NCBI RefSeq assembly: GCF_012184385.1
Contig: NZ_VSRL01000033.1
Location: 1-58,614, forward strand
Reading direction: 5' to 3'
Source of the DNA: Lentzea indica
GTDB taxonomy: Bacteria > Actinomycetota > Actinomycetes > Mycobacteriales > Pseudonocardiaceae
DNA length: 58,614 nucleotides
The notes beneath the pieces were generated by a model. It saw nothing but the letters and a program-made list of their open reading frames with translations. It searched no databases and had not been told where the DNA came from. Both the position numbers and the translations under genes were made by a program. Positions 39,149 through 48,004 of the stretch are shown piece after piece (position 1 is the first letter of the stretch; each line of letters opens with the position of its first letter).

Positions 39149-40192
39149 ATGACAACGTTGTCCCCCAGCGGACCGGTGGCCGGTCAGCGAAAGGTCCGTC
39201 GCGCGACGATGAACGACGTCGCGCGGCTGGCGGGCGTCAGCATCAAGACCGTCTCCCGCGTGGTCAACGACGAGCCGGGCGTGCACCCGTCCACCGCCGA
39301 GCGCGTGCTGGCGGCCATCGACCAGCTCGGGTTCCGGCGGAACCTGAGTGCCCGCAACCTTCGCCGCGGCTCGTCCACCGGCACGATCGGGCTGGTGCTG
39401 GAGGACGTCGGCAACCCGTTCTACTCCGGCGTGACCCGCGCTGTCGAGGAAATCGCGCGACTCAGAGGCAGACAGGTGATCTCGGGGTCGTCGGACGAGG
39501 ACCCCGGCCGCGAACGCGAGCTGGCGCTGGAGTTCTGCTCGCGGCGCGTCGACGGGCTGCTGATCGTGCCAGCCGGGCTGCAGCACAGCTATCTGGTGCC
39601 GGAGATGCGCGCGGGCACGCCCGTCGTGTTCCTGGACCGGCCTGCGGGCGACGTCGTGGCCGACACCGTGCTGGTGGACAACATCGGCGGCACCGTCGAG
39701 GCGGTCACCCACCTCGCCGCGCACGGGCACCGCCGCATCGCGTTCCTCGGGGACGCGCCGGACATCTTCACCGCCAACGAGCGCCTGCGCGGCTACCGCG
39801 AGGGCTGTGTGCGCGCGGGCATCGGGTACCACGAAGAACTCGTGGCGATGGGGCCGCACGACGAGAACAGCGTGGCGACCACGTTGAAACGGCTGCAAAC
39901 CATGCGCGAGCCCGCGACGGCGGTCGTGGCAGGCAACAACCGCATCACCGTGCACATCCTGCGCTCGCTCGCGGGGGTCGCGGAACGGCCCGCTCTGGTG
40001 GGCTTCGACGACTTCGAGCTCGCCGACCTGCTGTCGCCGCCGGTGACCGTGATCGCGCACGACGCGAGCGCGCTCGGCAAGGCCGCAACCGACCTGTTGT
40101 TCGCCAGACTGGACGGCGACAACTCACCACCGCGCCGCGTCGTGCTGCCGGTGCGCTTGGTGCCACGAGGATCCGGGGAGGTCCACGCGTGA
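39149..40192 (+). CDS. LacI-family transcriptional regulator of the mannoside locus
   Basis: A 347-aa LacI repressor. The HTH is MNDVARLAGVSIKTVSRVVNDEPGV and the hinge region includes GFRRNLSARNLRRG. The periplasmic-binding-like effector domain follows (IGLVLEDVGNPFYSGV, DGLLIVPAG, PVVFLDRPAGD, ALVGFDDFELADLL). The ATG is preceded by GAGGTGAG at a somewhat long spacing. A perfect 12-bp operator overlaps its first codons, so it probably represses itself and the downstream genes. The effector may be a mannose or manno-oligosaccharide. Its stop overlaps manA by 4 bp. Confidence 0.93.
   Translation: MTTLSPSGPVAGQRKVRRATMNDVARLAGVSIKTVSRVVNDEPGVHPSTAERVLAAIDQLGFRRNLSARNLRRGSSTGTIGLVLEDVGNPFYSGVTRAVEEIARLRGRQVISGSSDEDPGRERELALEFCSRRVDGLLIVPAGLQHSYLVPEMRAGTPVVFLDRPAGDVVADTVLVDNIGGTVEAVTHLAAHGHRRIAFLGDAPDIFTANERLRGYREGCVRAGIGYHEELVAMGPHDENSVATTLKRLQTMREPATAVVAGNNRITVHILRSLAGVAERPALVGFDDFELADLLSPPVTVIAHDASALGKAATDLLFARLDGDNSPPRRVVLPVRLVPRGSGEVHA
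39151..39162. promoter_or_regulatory. LacI operator, perfect palindrome over lacI start codons
   Basis: GACAACGTTGTC occupies the bases right after the first two of the ATG, encoding part of MTTLS. Its symmetry and CG centre are standard for LacI-family sites. Confidence 0.75.
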
Positions 40193-41220
40193 GTTCTGGT
40201 GTGCTCCACCAGCCTGTCAACCTGCCGGCGAACCAGCCGAAGCAGTTCTACCGCGGCGGCGAGGCGATCGCGGCGTTGCGTGGTGGCACGAGCGGCGACT
40301 TCGGCCCGGAGGACTGGGTGGCGTCGACGACGACGCTCTACGGACGCAGTGACGCCGGGTTGACAACGTTGCCGAACGGCCTGCTGCTGCGCGACGCCGT
40401 GAAGGCGGACCCGACAGGATGGCTCGGCACCGACCACGCGGCGAAGTTCGGCGCGGACACGGCGTTGCTGGTGAAGCTGCTCGACGCCGGCCAGCGCCTG
40501 CCGGTGCACTGCCACCCGTCGAACACCTTTGCTTCCTCACACCTGAACTGCCGCCACGGCAAGACGGAGGCGTGGATCGTCGTCGGCACGTCCGGCGCGG
40601 ACCCGACCGTCTACATCGGATTCCGCGATGACGTTCCCGCCGAGACCGTCGCCGACTGGGTCGCCACGCAGAACACCGCGGCGATGCTCGACGCGCTGAA
40701 CCCCGTCGGCGTCCGGCCCGGCGACACGGTCTTCGTGCCCGCCGGTGTGCCGCACGCGATCGGCGAGGGCGTCTTCATCGTGGAACTGCAGCAGCCCACG
40801 GACTTCTCGGTGACGCTGGAGTGGCAGGGCTTCTTGCCCAACGCCGACGTCGGTCACCTCGGCCTCGGCTACGACGTCGCGCTGGACTGCGTCGACCGGC
40901 ACGGCTGGAGCGGGCGGCTCGAGGAGCTGGTGCGCCAGACGTCGGACAAGTGGGCGCCGTCGGTCGATCTGCTCGGCCACGACGCAGACCCGTTCTTCCA
41001 GGCCGACCGCCTGCACGTGGAGGGTTCCCTCCTGCTGGAGCCGTCGTTCGCCGTGCTGGTGGTGCTGGAGGGTTCCGGCCAGCTCGGTGAGCTGGAGGTG
41101 CACAAGGGCAGCACCGTCGTCGTGCCGCACGCGGCCGGCGAGCTGGGGCTGACCGGTGACCTGGTGGCGATCCGCTGCCGACCGCCCGTACTGTCCACAG
41201 TAGAGGATGTTGTGCCATGA
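40189..41220 (+). CDS. manA: Mannose-6-phosphate isomerase, class I
   Basis: A 343-aa cupin-type isomerase (EC 5.3.1.8) interconverting mannose 6-phosphate and fructose 6-phosphate. Zinc-site and active-site patterns are LPVHCHPSNTFA, HGKTEAWIVVGT, PAGVPHAIGEGVFIVELQQPTDFS and a C-terminal cupin half. It connects mannose released by GH47 and GH92 to glycolysis, though the mannose kinase is not seen here. The GTG at 40189 overlaps the lacI stop by 4 bp and its stop overlaps the ABC ATPase ATG. An 11/12 copy of the LacI operator occurs inside it at 40362-40373. Confidence 0.92.
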   Translation: MSSGVLHQPVNLPANQPKQFYRGGEAIAALRGGTSGDFGPEDWVASTTTLYGRSDAGLTTLPNGLLLRDAVKADPTGWLGTDHAAKFGADTALLVKLLDAGQRLPVHCHPSNTFASSHLNCRHGKTEAWIVVGTSGADPTVYIGFRDDVPAETVADWVATQNTAAMLDALNPVGVRPGDTVFVPAGVPHAIGEGVFIVELQQPTDFSVTLEWQGFLPNADVGHLGLGYDVALDCVDRHGWSGRLEELVRQTSDKWAPSVDLLGHDADPFFQADRLHVEGSLLLEPSFAVLVVLEGSGQLGELEVHKGSTVVVPHAAGELGLTGDLVAIRCRPPVLSTVEDVVP

Positions 41221-41981
41221 GCGAGCCCTTGCTCGAGGCTCGTGACCTCGTCAAGCACTACGGCACCGTGGAAGCCCTCCGCGGCGCCTCGTTCAGCGCC
41301 TACCCCGGCGAGGTCGTGTCGCTGATCGGCGACAACGGCGCGGGCAAGTCCACCCTGGTGAAGTGCCTGTCCGGGGTGGAGCAGCCGACCAGCGGAACCC
41401 TGCTGTTCGACGGCAAGCCCCTCACGCTGAGCTCCCCCAACGACGCCCGCGACCGGGGCATCGAGACCGTGTTCCAGGACCTCGCGGTCGCGCCGGACCT
41501 CGACCCTGCCGCGAACATGTACCTGGGCAGGGAGATCCTCAAGCCCGGCGTCCTCGGCTGGCTGGGCGTGCTCGACAAGAAGAAGATGCGCCGGCAGGCG
41601 GCCGAGCACTTCAGCAGGTTCGGCGCGACACTGCAAAGCATCGACGTGCCGATCGCGGCGCTGTCCGGTGGCCAGCGCCAGTCCGTCGCGGTCGCTCGTT
41701 CGGTGGCGTGGGCGTCGAAGCTCGTGTTCATGGACGAGCCGACCGCCGCACTCGGCGTGGTGCAACGGGAACGCGTGCTTGAGGTGATCAAGCGGGTGCG
41801 CGACGAGGGCATCGCCGTGGTGCTGATCTCGCACAACATGCCAGAGGTGCTGTCGGTCTCCGACCGCGTCGAGGTGCTGCGCCTCGGCCGTCGCGTGGCC
41901 CGTTTCCAAGCCGCGGACACCACTGTGGAAGAACTCGTCGGCGCGATGACCGGCGCACTGTCGCATGAGGACGTTGCGTGA
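41217..41981 (+). CDS. Sugar ABC importer ATP-binding protein (single-domain)
   Basis: A 254-aa ATPase for a ribose/xylose-type importer. Walker A is LIGDNGAGKSTL, signature LSGGQRQSVAVAR, Walker B KLVFMDEPTAAL, and H-loop LISHNMPEVL. RbsA/XylG-like ATPases are normally two fused domains; this has one, as in FrcA-type fructose importers, and would dimerise. It overlaps manA by 4 bp and the permease by 1 bp. Likely imports mannose or a related monosaccharide, inferred from neighbours. Confidence 0.93.
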   Translation: MSEPLLEARDLVKHYGTVEALRGASFSAYPGEVVSLIGDNGAGKSTLVKCLSGVEQPTSGTLLFDGKPLTLSSPNDARDRGIETVFQDLAVAPDLDPAANMYLGREILKPGVLGWLGVLDKKKMRRQAAEHFSRFGATLQSIDVPIAALSGGQRQSVAVARSVAWASKLVFMDEPTAALGVVQRERVLEVIKRVRDEGIAVVLISHNMPEVLSVSDRVEVLRLGRRVARFQAADTTVEELVGAMTGALSHEDVA

Positions 41982-43018
41982 TGACCGATACGAAGACAAC
42001 GTTGTCCAATGATCTGTCCACCGAGCAGCGCACCCCGCTCCTGAAGCGGCTGACCGGCGCGAACACGCTGTGGATCGGCCTGGTCCTGCTGGTACTGGTC
42101 GCCGTGTTCGGCGCGATTCGCCCCGACGCGATCTTCCAGGTGACCACGCTGCAGTTCCTGCTCGCGGAAACCGCCGTGCTGCTGGTGCTCTCGGTCGGCA
42201 TGACGTTCGTGATCATCACGTCCGGCATCGACCTGTCCGTGGGGTCAGTGCTGGTGTTCGCGAGCGTCTCGTCCGCGATGGCGATGAACGCGGTGTCCGG
42301 TGGCGACGCGACGAACGCGGGCTGGGGCGTGATCGCGTTCGGCCTGCTGGTCGCCGTGGTCAGCGGCGCGGTGTGGGGTCTGCTCAACGGCCTGTTGATC
42401 TCGCGTGCGAAGATCCCGGCGCTGATCGTGACCCTGGGTTCGTTCGGCGCGGCGCAGGGCGCGGCCCTGTTGCTGAACAACGGTTCCAACGTGTCCGGCA
42501 TCCCGGACAGGCTGAACCGCACCTTCGGTTCCGGCACGTGGTTCGGCATCCCGAACATCGTGATCGTGGCCGCGGTCGTCACCGCCCTCGGCGCGCTGCT
42601 CCTGACGACCACGCGCTTCGGCCGCTACACCTACGCGGTCGGTTCGAACGAGGAGGCGGCCAGGCGCGTCGGCGTCTCGGTGCGCGGCCACCTGACGAAG
42701 GTGTATCTGCTCGCGGGCACCCTCGCGGGCCTCGCGGGCTTCATGGGCAACGCGTTCTTCCGCGTCGCGGTCGTCACCGGCCACGAGACGGACAACCTGA
42801 ACGCGATCGCCGCCGTCGTCCTGGGTGGCACCAGCATCTTCGGCGGCATGGGTTCGGTGCTGGGCACGGTGTTCGGCGTGTTCATCCCGGCGGTGTTGGA
42901 GAAGGGCCTCGTGATCATCGGGGTCAAGGAGTTCTGGCAGCCGATCGCCGTGGCGATCGTGCTGGTGGCCGCCGTGTGGCTGGACCAGACACGGCGGCGG
43001 GCGCGCAACCAACGTTAG
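41981..43018 (+). CDS. Sugar ABC importer permease (RbsC/FrcC type)
   Basis: A 345-aa permease with about eight to ten spans. Conserved segments are VLSVGMTFVIITSGIDLSVGS, GALIVTLGSF-like (IPALIVTLGSFGAAQG), GSNEEAARRVGV (the ATPase-contact loop) and AVVLGGTSIFGGMGSVLGT. These are the signatures of BPD_transp_2 ribose/fructose permeases. The ATG overlaps the ATPase stop by 1 bp. A perfect LacI operator lies in its first codons (41995-42006), encoding TTLS like the lacI gene itself. Confidence 0.94.
   Translation: MTDTKTTLSNDLSTEQRTPLLKRLTGANTLWIGLVLLVLVAVFGAIRPDAIFQVTTLQFLLAETAVLLVLSVGMTFVIITSGIDLSVGSVLVFASVSSAMAMNAVSGGDATNAGWGVIAFGLLVAVVSGAVWGLLNGLLISRAKIPALIVTLGSFGAAQGAALLLNNGSNVSGIPDRLNRTFGSGTWFGIPNIVIVAAVVTALGALLLTTTRFGRYTYAVGSNEEAARRVGVSVRGHLTKVYLLAGTLAGLAGFMGNAFFRVAVVTGHETDNLNAIAAVVLGGTSIFGGMGSVLGTVFGVFIPAVLEKGLVIIGVKEFWQPIAVAIVLVAAVWLDQTRRRARNQR
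41995..42006. promoter_or_regulatory. LacI operator, perfect palindrome within the permease 5' end
   Basis: GACAACGTTGTC, identical to the site at 39151, starts 14 bp after the permease ATG. It could be a roadblock or looping partner for the site at lacI. Confidence 0.65.
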
Positions 43019-43035
43019 GGAAAGGTGCTGGACCA

Positions 43036-44010
43036 ATGAAGATCCGCTCCGCAGTGGCTGTCTCAGCCGCTTTCCTGCTCGCCGCGTGTGGCGGAGGCGG
43101 GCAGATTGGTGACTCGGGTTCGGGCAACTCGGCCGCGAACAAGAAGCTGGTGCTGATCCCCGGCATCACGGCGGAACCGTTCTACATCTCGATGCAGTGC
43201 GGCTTCCAGGACGCGGCGAAGGCCGCGGGCTACGAGTTCGACACGCAGGCACCGGCCAAGTTCGACGCGGCCCAGCAGACCCCGATCGTCACGGGCATCC
43301 TGGCCTCCAAGCCCGCGGCCGTGCTCATCGCACCGACCGACGACAAGGCCATGGCCGGCCCGATGAAGCAGCTCAAGGACGCGGGCATCAAGGTCGTCGA
43401 GGTCGACACCAAGCTCCAGGACACCTCGATCGCGTCGTCCACCATCTCGTCCAACAACGAGCAGGGCGGCAAGCTGGCCGCCGAGACGATCAACAAGCTC
43501 GCTGGCGGCAAGACCGGCTCGGTGCTGGTGTTGAACACCAAGGCCGGCACGTCCACCACCGACGCCCGCGCCAAGGGCTTCGAGGACGAGATCAAGAAGT
43601 ACTCGAACCTCAAGTACATCGGACAGCAGTACACCGACAACGAGCCCGCGACCGCGGCCTCGAAGGTGACCGCGACGCTGGCCGCGAACCCGGATCTGAT
43701 CGGCGTGTTCGCGACCAACCTGAACACGGGTGAGGGCGCGGCGACCGGTCTGCGCAACGCCGGCAAGACGGGTGCGGTGAGCCTGGTCGGGTTCGACGCC
43801 TCGCCGAAGCAGGTGCAGGACCTGCAGGCGGGCACCGTGCAGGCGCTGATCGCGCAGGACCCGGCGACGATCGGCAAGCAGGGTGTCGAGCAGGCTCTCG
43901 CCGCCATCGACGGCAAGGAGACGAAGCGGAACATCGAGACCGACCTGGTCGCGATCACGAAGGACGACGCGGAGAAGAACTCGAAGTACTTCTACAAGCA
44001 GTCCTGCTGA
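43036..44010 (+). CDS. Sugar ABC importer substrate-binding lipoprotein
   Basis: A 324-aa periplasmic-binding-protein-type lipoprotein. The signal peptide ends in the lipobox LLAAC, followed by a Gly/Ser linker. The sugar-binding fold of the RbsB/Peripla_BP_4 class follows: ITAEPFYISMQCGFQDAAKAAG, AVLIAPTDDKAMAGPM, SSNNEQGGKLAAETI and GVFATNLNTGEGAATGL. It lies 17 bp after the permease. The operon ends here with a strong terminator. Ligand is unproven; mannose or another hexose is the best guess from the locus. Confidence 0.94.
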   Translation: MKIRSAVAVSAAFLLAACGGGGQIGDSGSGNSAANKKLVLIPGITAEPFYISMQCGFQDAAKAAGYEFDTQAPAKFDAAQQTPIVTGILASKPAAVLIAPTDDKAMAGPMKQLKDAGIKVVEVDTKLQDTSIASSTISSNNEQGGKLAAETINKLAGGKTGSVLVLNTKAGTSTTDARAKGFEDEIKKYSNLKYIGQQYTDNEPATAASKVTATLAANPDLIGVFATNLNTGEGAATGLRNAGKTGAVSLVGFDASPKQVQDLQAGTVQALIAQDPATIGKQGVEQALAAIDGKETKRNIETDLVAITKDDAEKNSKYFYKQSC

Positions 44011-44022
44011 GCTCTGCCTTCA

Positions 44023-44055
44023 CAGGGCCGCCCTCTGGTTCAGAGGGCGGCCCTG
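44023..44055 (+). terminator. Strong intrinsic terminator after the sugar ABC operon
   Basis: CAGGGCCGCCCTCTG and CAGAGGGCGGCCCTG form a perfect 15-bp stem with a 3-nt loop, starting 13 bp after the binding-protein stop. No long T-run follows. Confidence 0.85.
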
Positions 44056-44209
44056 CTGCGTTCAATGACGAACGTCATCAGGGTTTGGCCGGGTTGGCGT
44101 AAGACCAGAGTTGTAAGCGGTTGCCACCCTTAGGCCGATGTCCCCGCACCCCGAACACGATGAGCTGGGGTGCCGGCCGGGCTCGGCCGGCAGGAGGGGG
44201 AACAACCGA

Positions 44210-45744
44210 ATGCACCGCAGAATACTGGCGGCGGCACTGGCCGTCGCCACCTCGGCGAGCCTGCTGTTCATCCCGCAGGCCCAGGCGAACTCGACGTTCG
44301 CCGCGCAGGACATCAAGTGGCAGAAGTGCTTCGACACACCACCACCTGGGTTCCCGCCGGGCTCGGAACGGCTGGAGTGCGGCAGCTTCACCACGCCGAT
44401 GGACTGGAACAACCCCGGAAACGGCAAGACCATCACCATCGCGGTCAGCCGGCTCACGCCCAAGAACGGCACGGCGAAGTCCACCGTCTTCACCAATCCG
44501 GGCGCCCCGGTGGTGCGGGACGCACGCTGCCGCTGCTCTACCTCGAGCGGCCGAAGCTGAGCGAGAACGCTGAGATCATCGGCATCGACCCGCGCGGCAC
44601 CGGGGCGAGCAGCAACGTCACGTGCGGGCTGTTCCAGCCGCTCGTCTCGACGGATCCGCGCGACCGCAGCAAGGCCAACCTCGACCTGCTCTACGACAGC
44701 ATGCGGCTGCAGGCCCAGTTCTGCCAGACGAAGTCGGGCGAGCTCGGCAAGCACATCACCACCGAGCAGACGGTGAAGGACCTCGACCTGCTCCGCCAGA
44801 TCCTGGGCAAGAAGAAGGTCAGCTGGCTCGGCTACTCCGGCGGCAGCTGGATGGGCGCCTACTACGCCACCTACTTCCCCAAGACGCTCGACCGGATCGT
44901 GCTCGACTCCAACGCCGAGTTCACCGGGCCGTGGCAGCCGGTGTTCGACGACTGGGGCATGGGCTTCGAGCGCCGGTTCCGCGTCGACTTCCTGCCGTGG
45001 GTCGCGAAGTACGACCACGTCTACCACCTCGGCAAGACCGGCGAAGAGGTCCGTCAGGCCTACGAACGGACCCGCGCGAAGCTCGCCGAGCAGCCCGTGA
45101 CGCTGCCGGAGGGCACGTACTACCCGGTCACGCTGGACATGATCATCCGAAGCGGGCTGTACAGCAAGGACATGTTCGACGCCACCGCGCGCACGCTCGC
45201 CCAGCTGGCCGGTACGGCAGCGCGGACGCTGGGCGCGCAGGCGAGCTACCCGGATGCCGAGTTCGGCACGCTGTACTCGATCATCTGCAACGACACGCCG
45301 TTCCGGGGCGACCGGAAGTACCTGGAGCGCGACGCGGTCCGGGACGGTGCGAAGTGGCCGCTGTTCGGCTACTACCAGATCATGGGTCCCTGCGCGTTCT
45401 GGGACCGGCCGAACGTGAACCTCAAGCAGCTCACCGGAATCGGCGTCGCGCCGACGTTGATGGTGCAGTCGGTCCGCGACGCGGCGACGCCGCTCGAGGG
45501 TGCGCAGCGAGCGCACAAGAACTTCAAGAACTCCGTCCTGCTCACCGTCGAGAACGAGGGTGACCACGGCATCTACGGGTTCGACAACTCGTGCGTGAAC
45601 GACATCGTCGAGCGTTACCTCGTCGACGGCGTCACGCCCGCGAAAGACCTGACGTGCCAAGGGGTTCCGCTCCCCGCTCCCGGAGGGACCGCGGGCAACC
45701 CGCTCGCGAAGGCACGTCAGCTGGCCACCCAGCTCGGTTGGTAG
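44210..45744 (+). CDS. Secreted S33 alpha/beta-hydrolase peptidase (Tap/SlpD-like), one frameshift
   Basis: A 511-aa secreted protein after repair. The signal peptide is RRILAAALAVATSASLLFI with cleavage after QAQA. The alpha/beta-hydrolase core has the nucleophile elbow GYSGGSWMG and, near the end, the C-terminal TAP-type domain with the catalytic His in GDHGIYGFDNSC. This is the layout of Streptomyces tripeptidyl aminopeptidases. One missing base near 44510 (GGGCGCCCC where the paralogue has an extra G) breaks the frame; restoring it gives exactly 512 codons. GGAGGGGG precedes the ATG. Cys residues suggest disulfides. Confidence 0.85.
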
Positions 45745-45758
45745 AAGGGGGAACTTCG

Positions 45759-47295
45759 ATGCGCCGACAGCAGATCGCGGCAGCGCTGGCCGTCGCCACG
45801 GCAACGTCATTGCTCATCGCACCACAGGCACAGGCTCACAGCGGCCTGGCCGACCAGGAAATCAAGTGGCAGAGGTGTTTCGACCCGGTACCTCCCGGCC
45901 TCCCGCCCGGCGCGGAACACCTGGAGTGCGGCAGCTTCACCGCTCCGATGGACTGGAACAACCCGAACAACGGCAAGACCATCACCATCGCGGTCAGCCG
46001 GACGATTCCCCAGAGCGGCAAGGCGAAGACCACGATCTTCACCAACCCCGGAGGGCCGGGTGGTGCGGGTCGCACGCTGCCGCTGGTCTACCTGAACCGG
46101 CCGAAGCTCAGCGAGAACGCCGAGATCGTCGGCATCGACGTGCGCGGAACGGGCGCCAGCAGCAACGTCACGTGCGGGCTGTTCGACACGCTCGGCTCGA
46201 CAGACCCTCGCGACCGCAGCAAGGCCAACCTGGACCTGCTCTACAGCGGTATGGAGCTGCAGGCCAAGTTCTGCCAGACCAAGTCCGGCGAGTTCGGCAG
46301 GTACGTGACGACCGACCAGACCGTGAAGGACCTGGACCTGCTCCGCCAGGTGCTCGGGCGCAAGAAGGTCGACTGGCTCGGCTACTCCGGCGGCAGCTGG
46401 ATGGGCGCCTACTACGCCACGTACTTCCCGAAGACGCTCGACAAGATCGTGCTGGACTCCAACGTCGAGTTCACCGGCCCGTGGCAGCCGGTGTTCGGCA
46501 ACTTCGGCATGGGCTTCGAGCGACGATTTCGCGTCGACTTCGCGCCGTGGGTCGCCAAGTACGACAACGTCTACCACCTCGGCAAAACCGGTGAGGAGGT
46601 GCGGCAGGCCTACGAGCGGACGCGTGCGAAGCTCGCCGAGCAGCCCGTCACGCTGCCGGACGGCACCTACTACCCGGTCACGCTGGACATCGTGCTCATC
46701 CAGGGCCAGTACAGCAAGCACTCCTTCGACGCCGCCGCGCGCAAGCTGGCGGAGCTGGCCGGTGCGGTGCCCGCGCAGCTGAACGCGCAGGCGAGCTACC
46801 CGGACGCGGGGCTCGCCACGCGGCACGCGATCCTGTGCAACGACACACCGTTTCCGCGGTGACCAGAAGTACCTGGAGCGCGACGCCGCCCAGGACGGCG
46901 CCAAGTGGCCGCTGATGGGCTACTACCAGATCATGGGCCCCTGCGCCTTCTGGGACCGCCCGAATGTGAACCTCAAGCGCCCCAACGGTATTGGCGTCAC
47001 GCCGACGCTGATGGTGCAGTCCGAACGCGATGCGCCGACGCCGATCGAGGGTGCGCGCAAGGCGCACGCCGGGTTCGCGGGCTCGAGGATGCTGACCGTG
47101 AAGGACGAGGGTGACCACGGCATCTACGGGTTCGACAACTCGTGCGTGAACGACATCGTCGAGCGTTACCTCGTCGACCGCGTGACACCGTCGCGCGACC
47201 TGTCCTGCCCCGGCGTGCCGCTGCCCGAACCGGGTGAGCAGCAGGCCGGTCCGCTGGAGCAGGCGCGGAAGCTGGCGGTTCAGCTCGGCTGGTAA
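45759..47295 (+). CDS. Secreted S33 alpha/beta-hydrolase peptidase (Tap/SlpD-like), one frameshift, tandem paralogue
   Basis: Near-identical in layout to the gene just upstream (14-bp gap, AGAAGGGGGA site): signal peptide QQIAAALAVATATSLLIA, GYSGGSWMG nucleophile, and the His in GDHGIYGFDNSC. One extra T in CCGTTTCCGCGG near 46850 stops the frame; the paralogue has CCGTTCCGGGG. Removing it gives 512 codons, the same length as the neighbour. A recent tandem duplication is likely. Both would be exported aminopeptidases working on peptides outside the cell. Confidence 0.85.
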
Positions 47296-47307
47296 GAAGT
47301 CCACCCC

Positions 47308-47346
47308 GGACGTGCAGTGGCGCTTGTCAGGTGCCGCTGCACGTCC
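47308..47346. terminator. Bidirectional terminator between peptidase and response regulator
   Basis: GGACGTGCAG (47308-47317) and CTGCACGTCC (47337-47346) form a 10-bp stem with a further partly paired GC-rich interior. It occupies the gap between convergent genes. Confidence 0.65.
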
Positions 47347-47350
47347 TGGT

Positions 47351-48004
47351 TCAGAAAGCGCCGGGATGGGTGCGTCTGCGCCGGGCCGCGTAGACGCCCG
47401 CCTCGGTGCGGCGGTCGAAGCCGAGCTTGTGCAACAACGACGACACGTAGTTCTTCACGGTCTTCTCGGCGAGGAACAGCCGGTTCGCGATCTGCCGGTT
47501 CGTCATGCCCTCGGCGATGAGGTCGAGGATCCGGCGTTCCTGCGGGCTCAACGCGGCATAGCGCGGGTCTTCCTCGGGTCCGCCCCTGAGTCGTTGCAGG
47601 ACGGTCGCGGTGACGCCGGCGTGCAACAACGATCCGCCAGAGGCGAGCGAGCGGACCGCGGCCACGAGATCGTTGCCGGAGACCTCTTTCAGCATGTAAC
47701 CGGACGCGCCGGCCATGATCGCGCCGAACAACGCCTCGTCGTCCGAATAGGACGTGAGCATCAGGCACGCGGGCGGCGGCTGCACCAGACTCCTGATCTC
47801 CCTGCACACCGTGACGCCGTCGCCGTCGGGCAGCCGCACGTCGATGATCGCCACGTCGGGCTTGAGCCGCGGCGCCTGGGCGACCGCCGCCGTCGCGCAG
47901 TCCGCCTGCCCCACGACGTTGATGTCGTCCGCCTGCGCCAGCAACTGCACCAGCCCGCGCCGCACGATCTCGTGGTCGTCCACCAACATCACCGCTATCG
48001 CCAT
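47351..48004 (-). CDS. NarL/DevR-type response regulator
   Basis: A 217-aa response regulator. The receiver has acidic D9-D10, phosphoacceptor D55 in VAIIDVRLPDGDG, and KE(V) in GYMLKEVSG. The C-terminal LuxR HTH is LSPQERRILDLIAEGMTNRQIANRLFLAEKTVKNYV. The sequence, including the AEKTVKNYVS helix, is DevR/DosR-like. It overlaps the sensor kinase by 10 bp, so they form a pair. Target genes are not visible; an inverted repeat upstream of the kinase gene is a possible site. Confidence 0.95.
   Translation of the reverse strand: MAIAVMLVDDHEIVRRGLVQLLAQADDINVVGQADCATAAVAQAPRLKPDVAIIDVRLPDGDGVTVCREIRSLVQPPPACLMLTSYSDDEALFGAIMAGASGYMLKEVSGNDLVAAVRSLASGGSLLHAGVTATVLQRLRGGPEEDPRYAALSPQERRILDLIAEGMTNRQIANRLFLAEKTVKNYVSSLLHKLGFDRRTEAGVYAARRRRTHPGAF

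Noticed and set aside
40362-40373. Internal promoter operator in manA as a listed regulatory site
   Set aside because: GACAACGTTGCC is an 11/12 match deep inside coding sequence; it may be chance, so it is mentioned but not listed separately.
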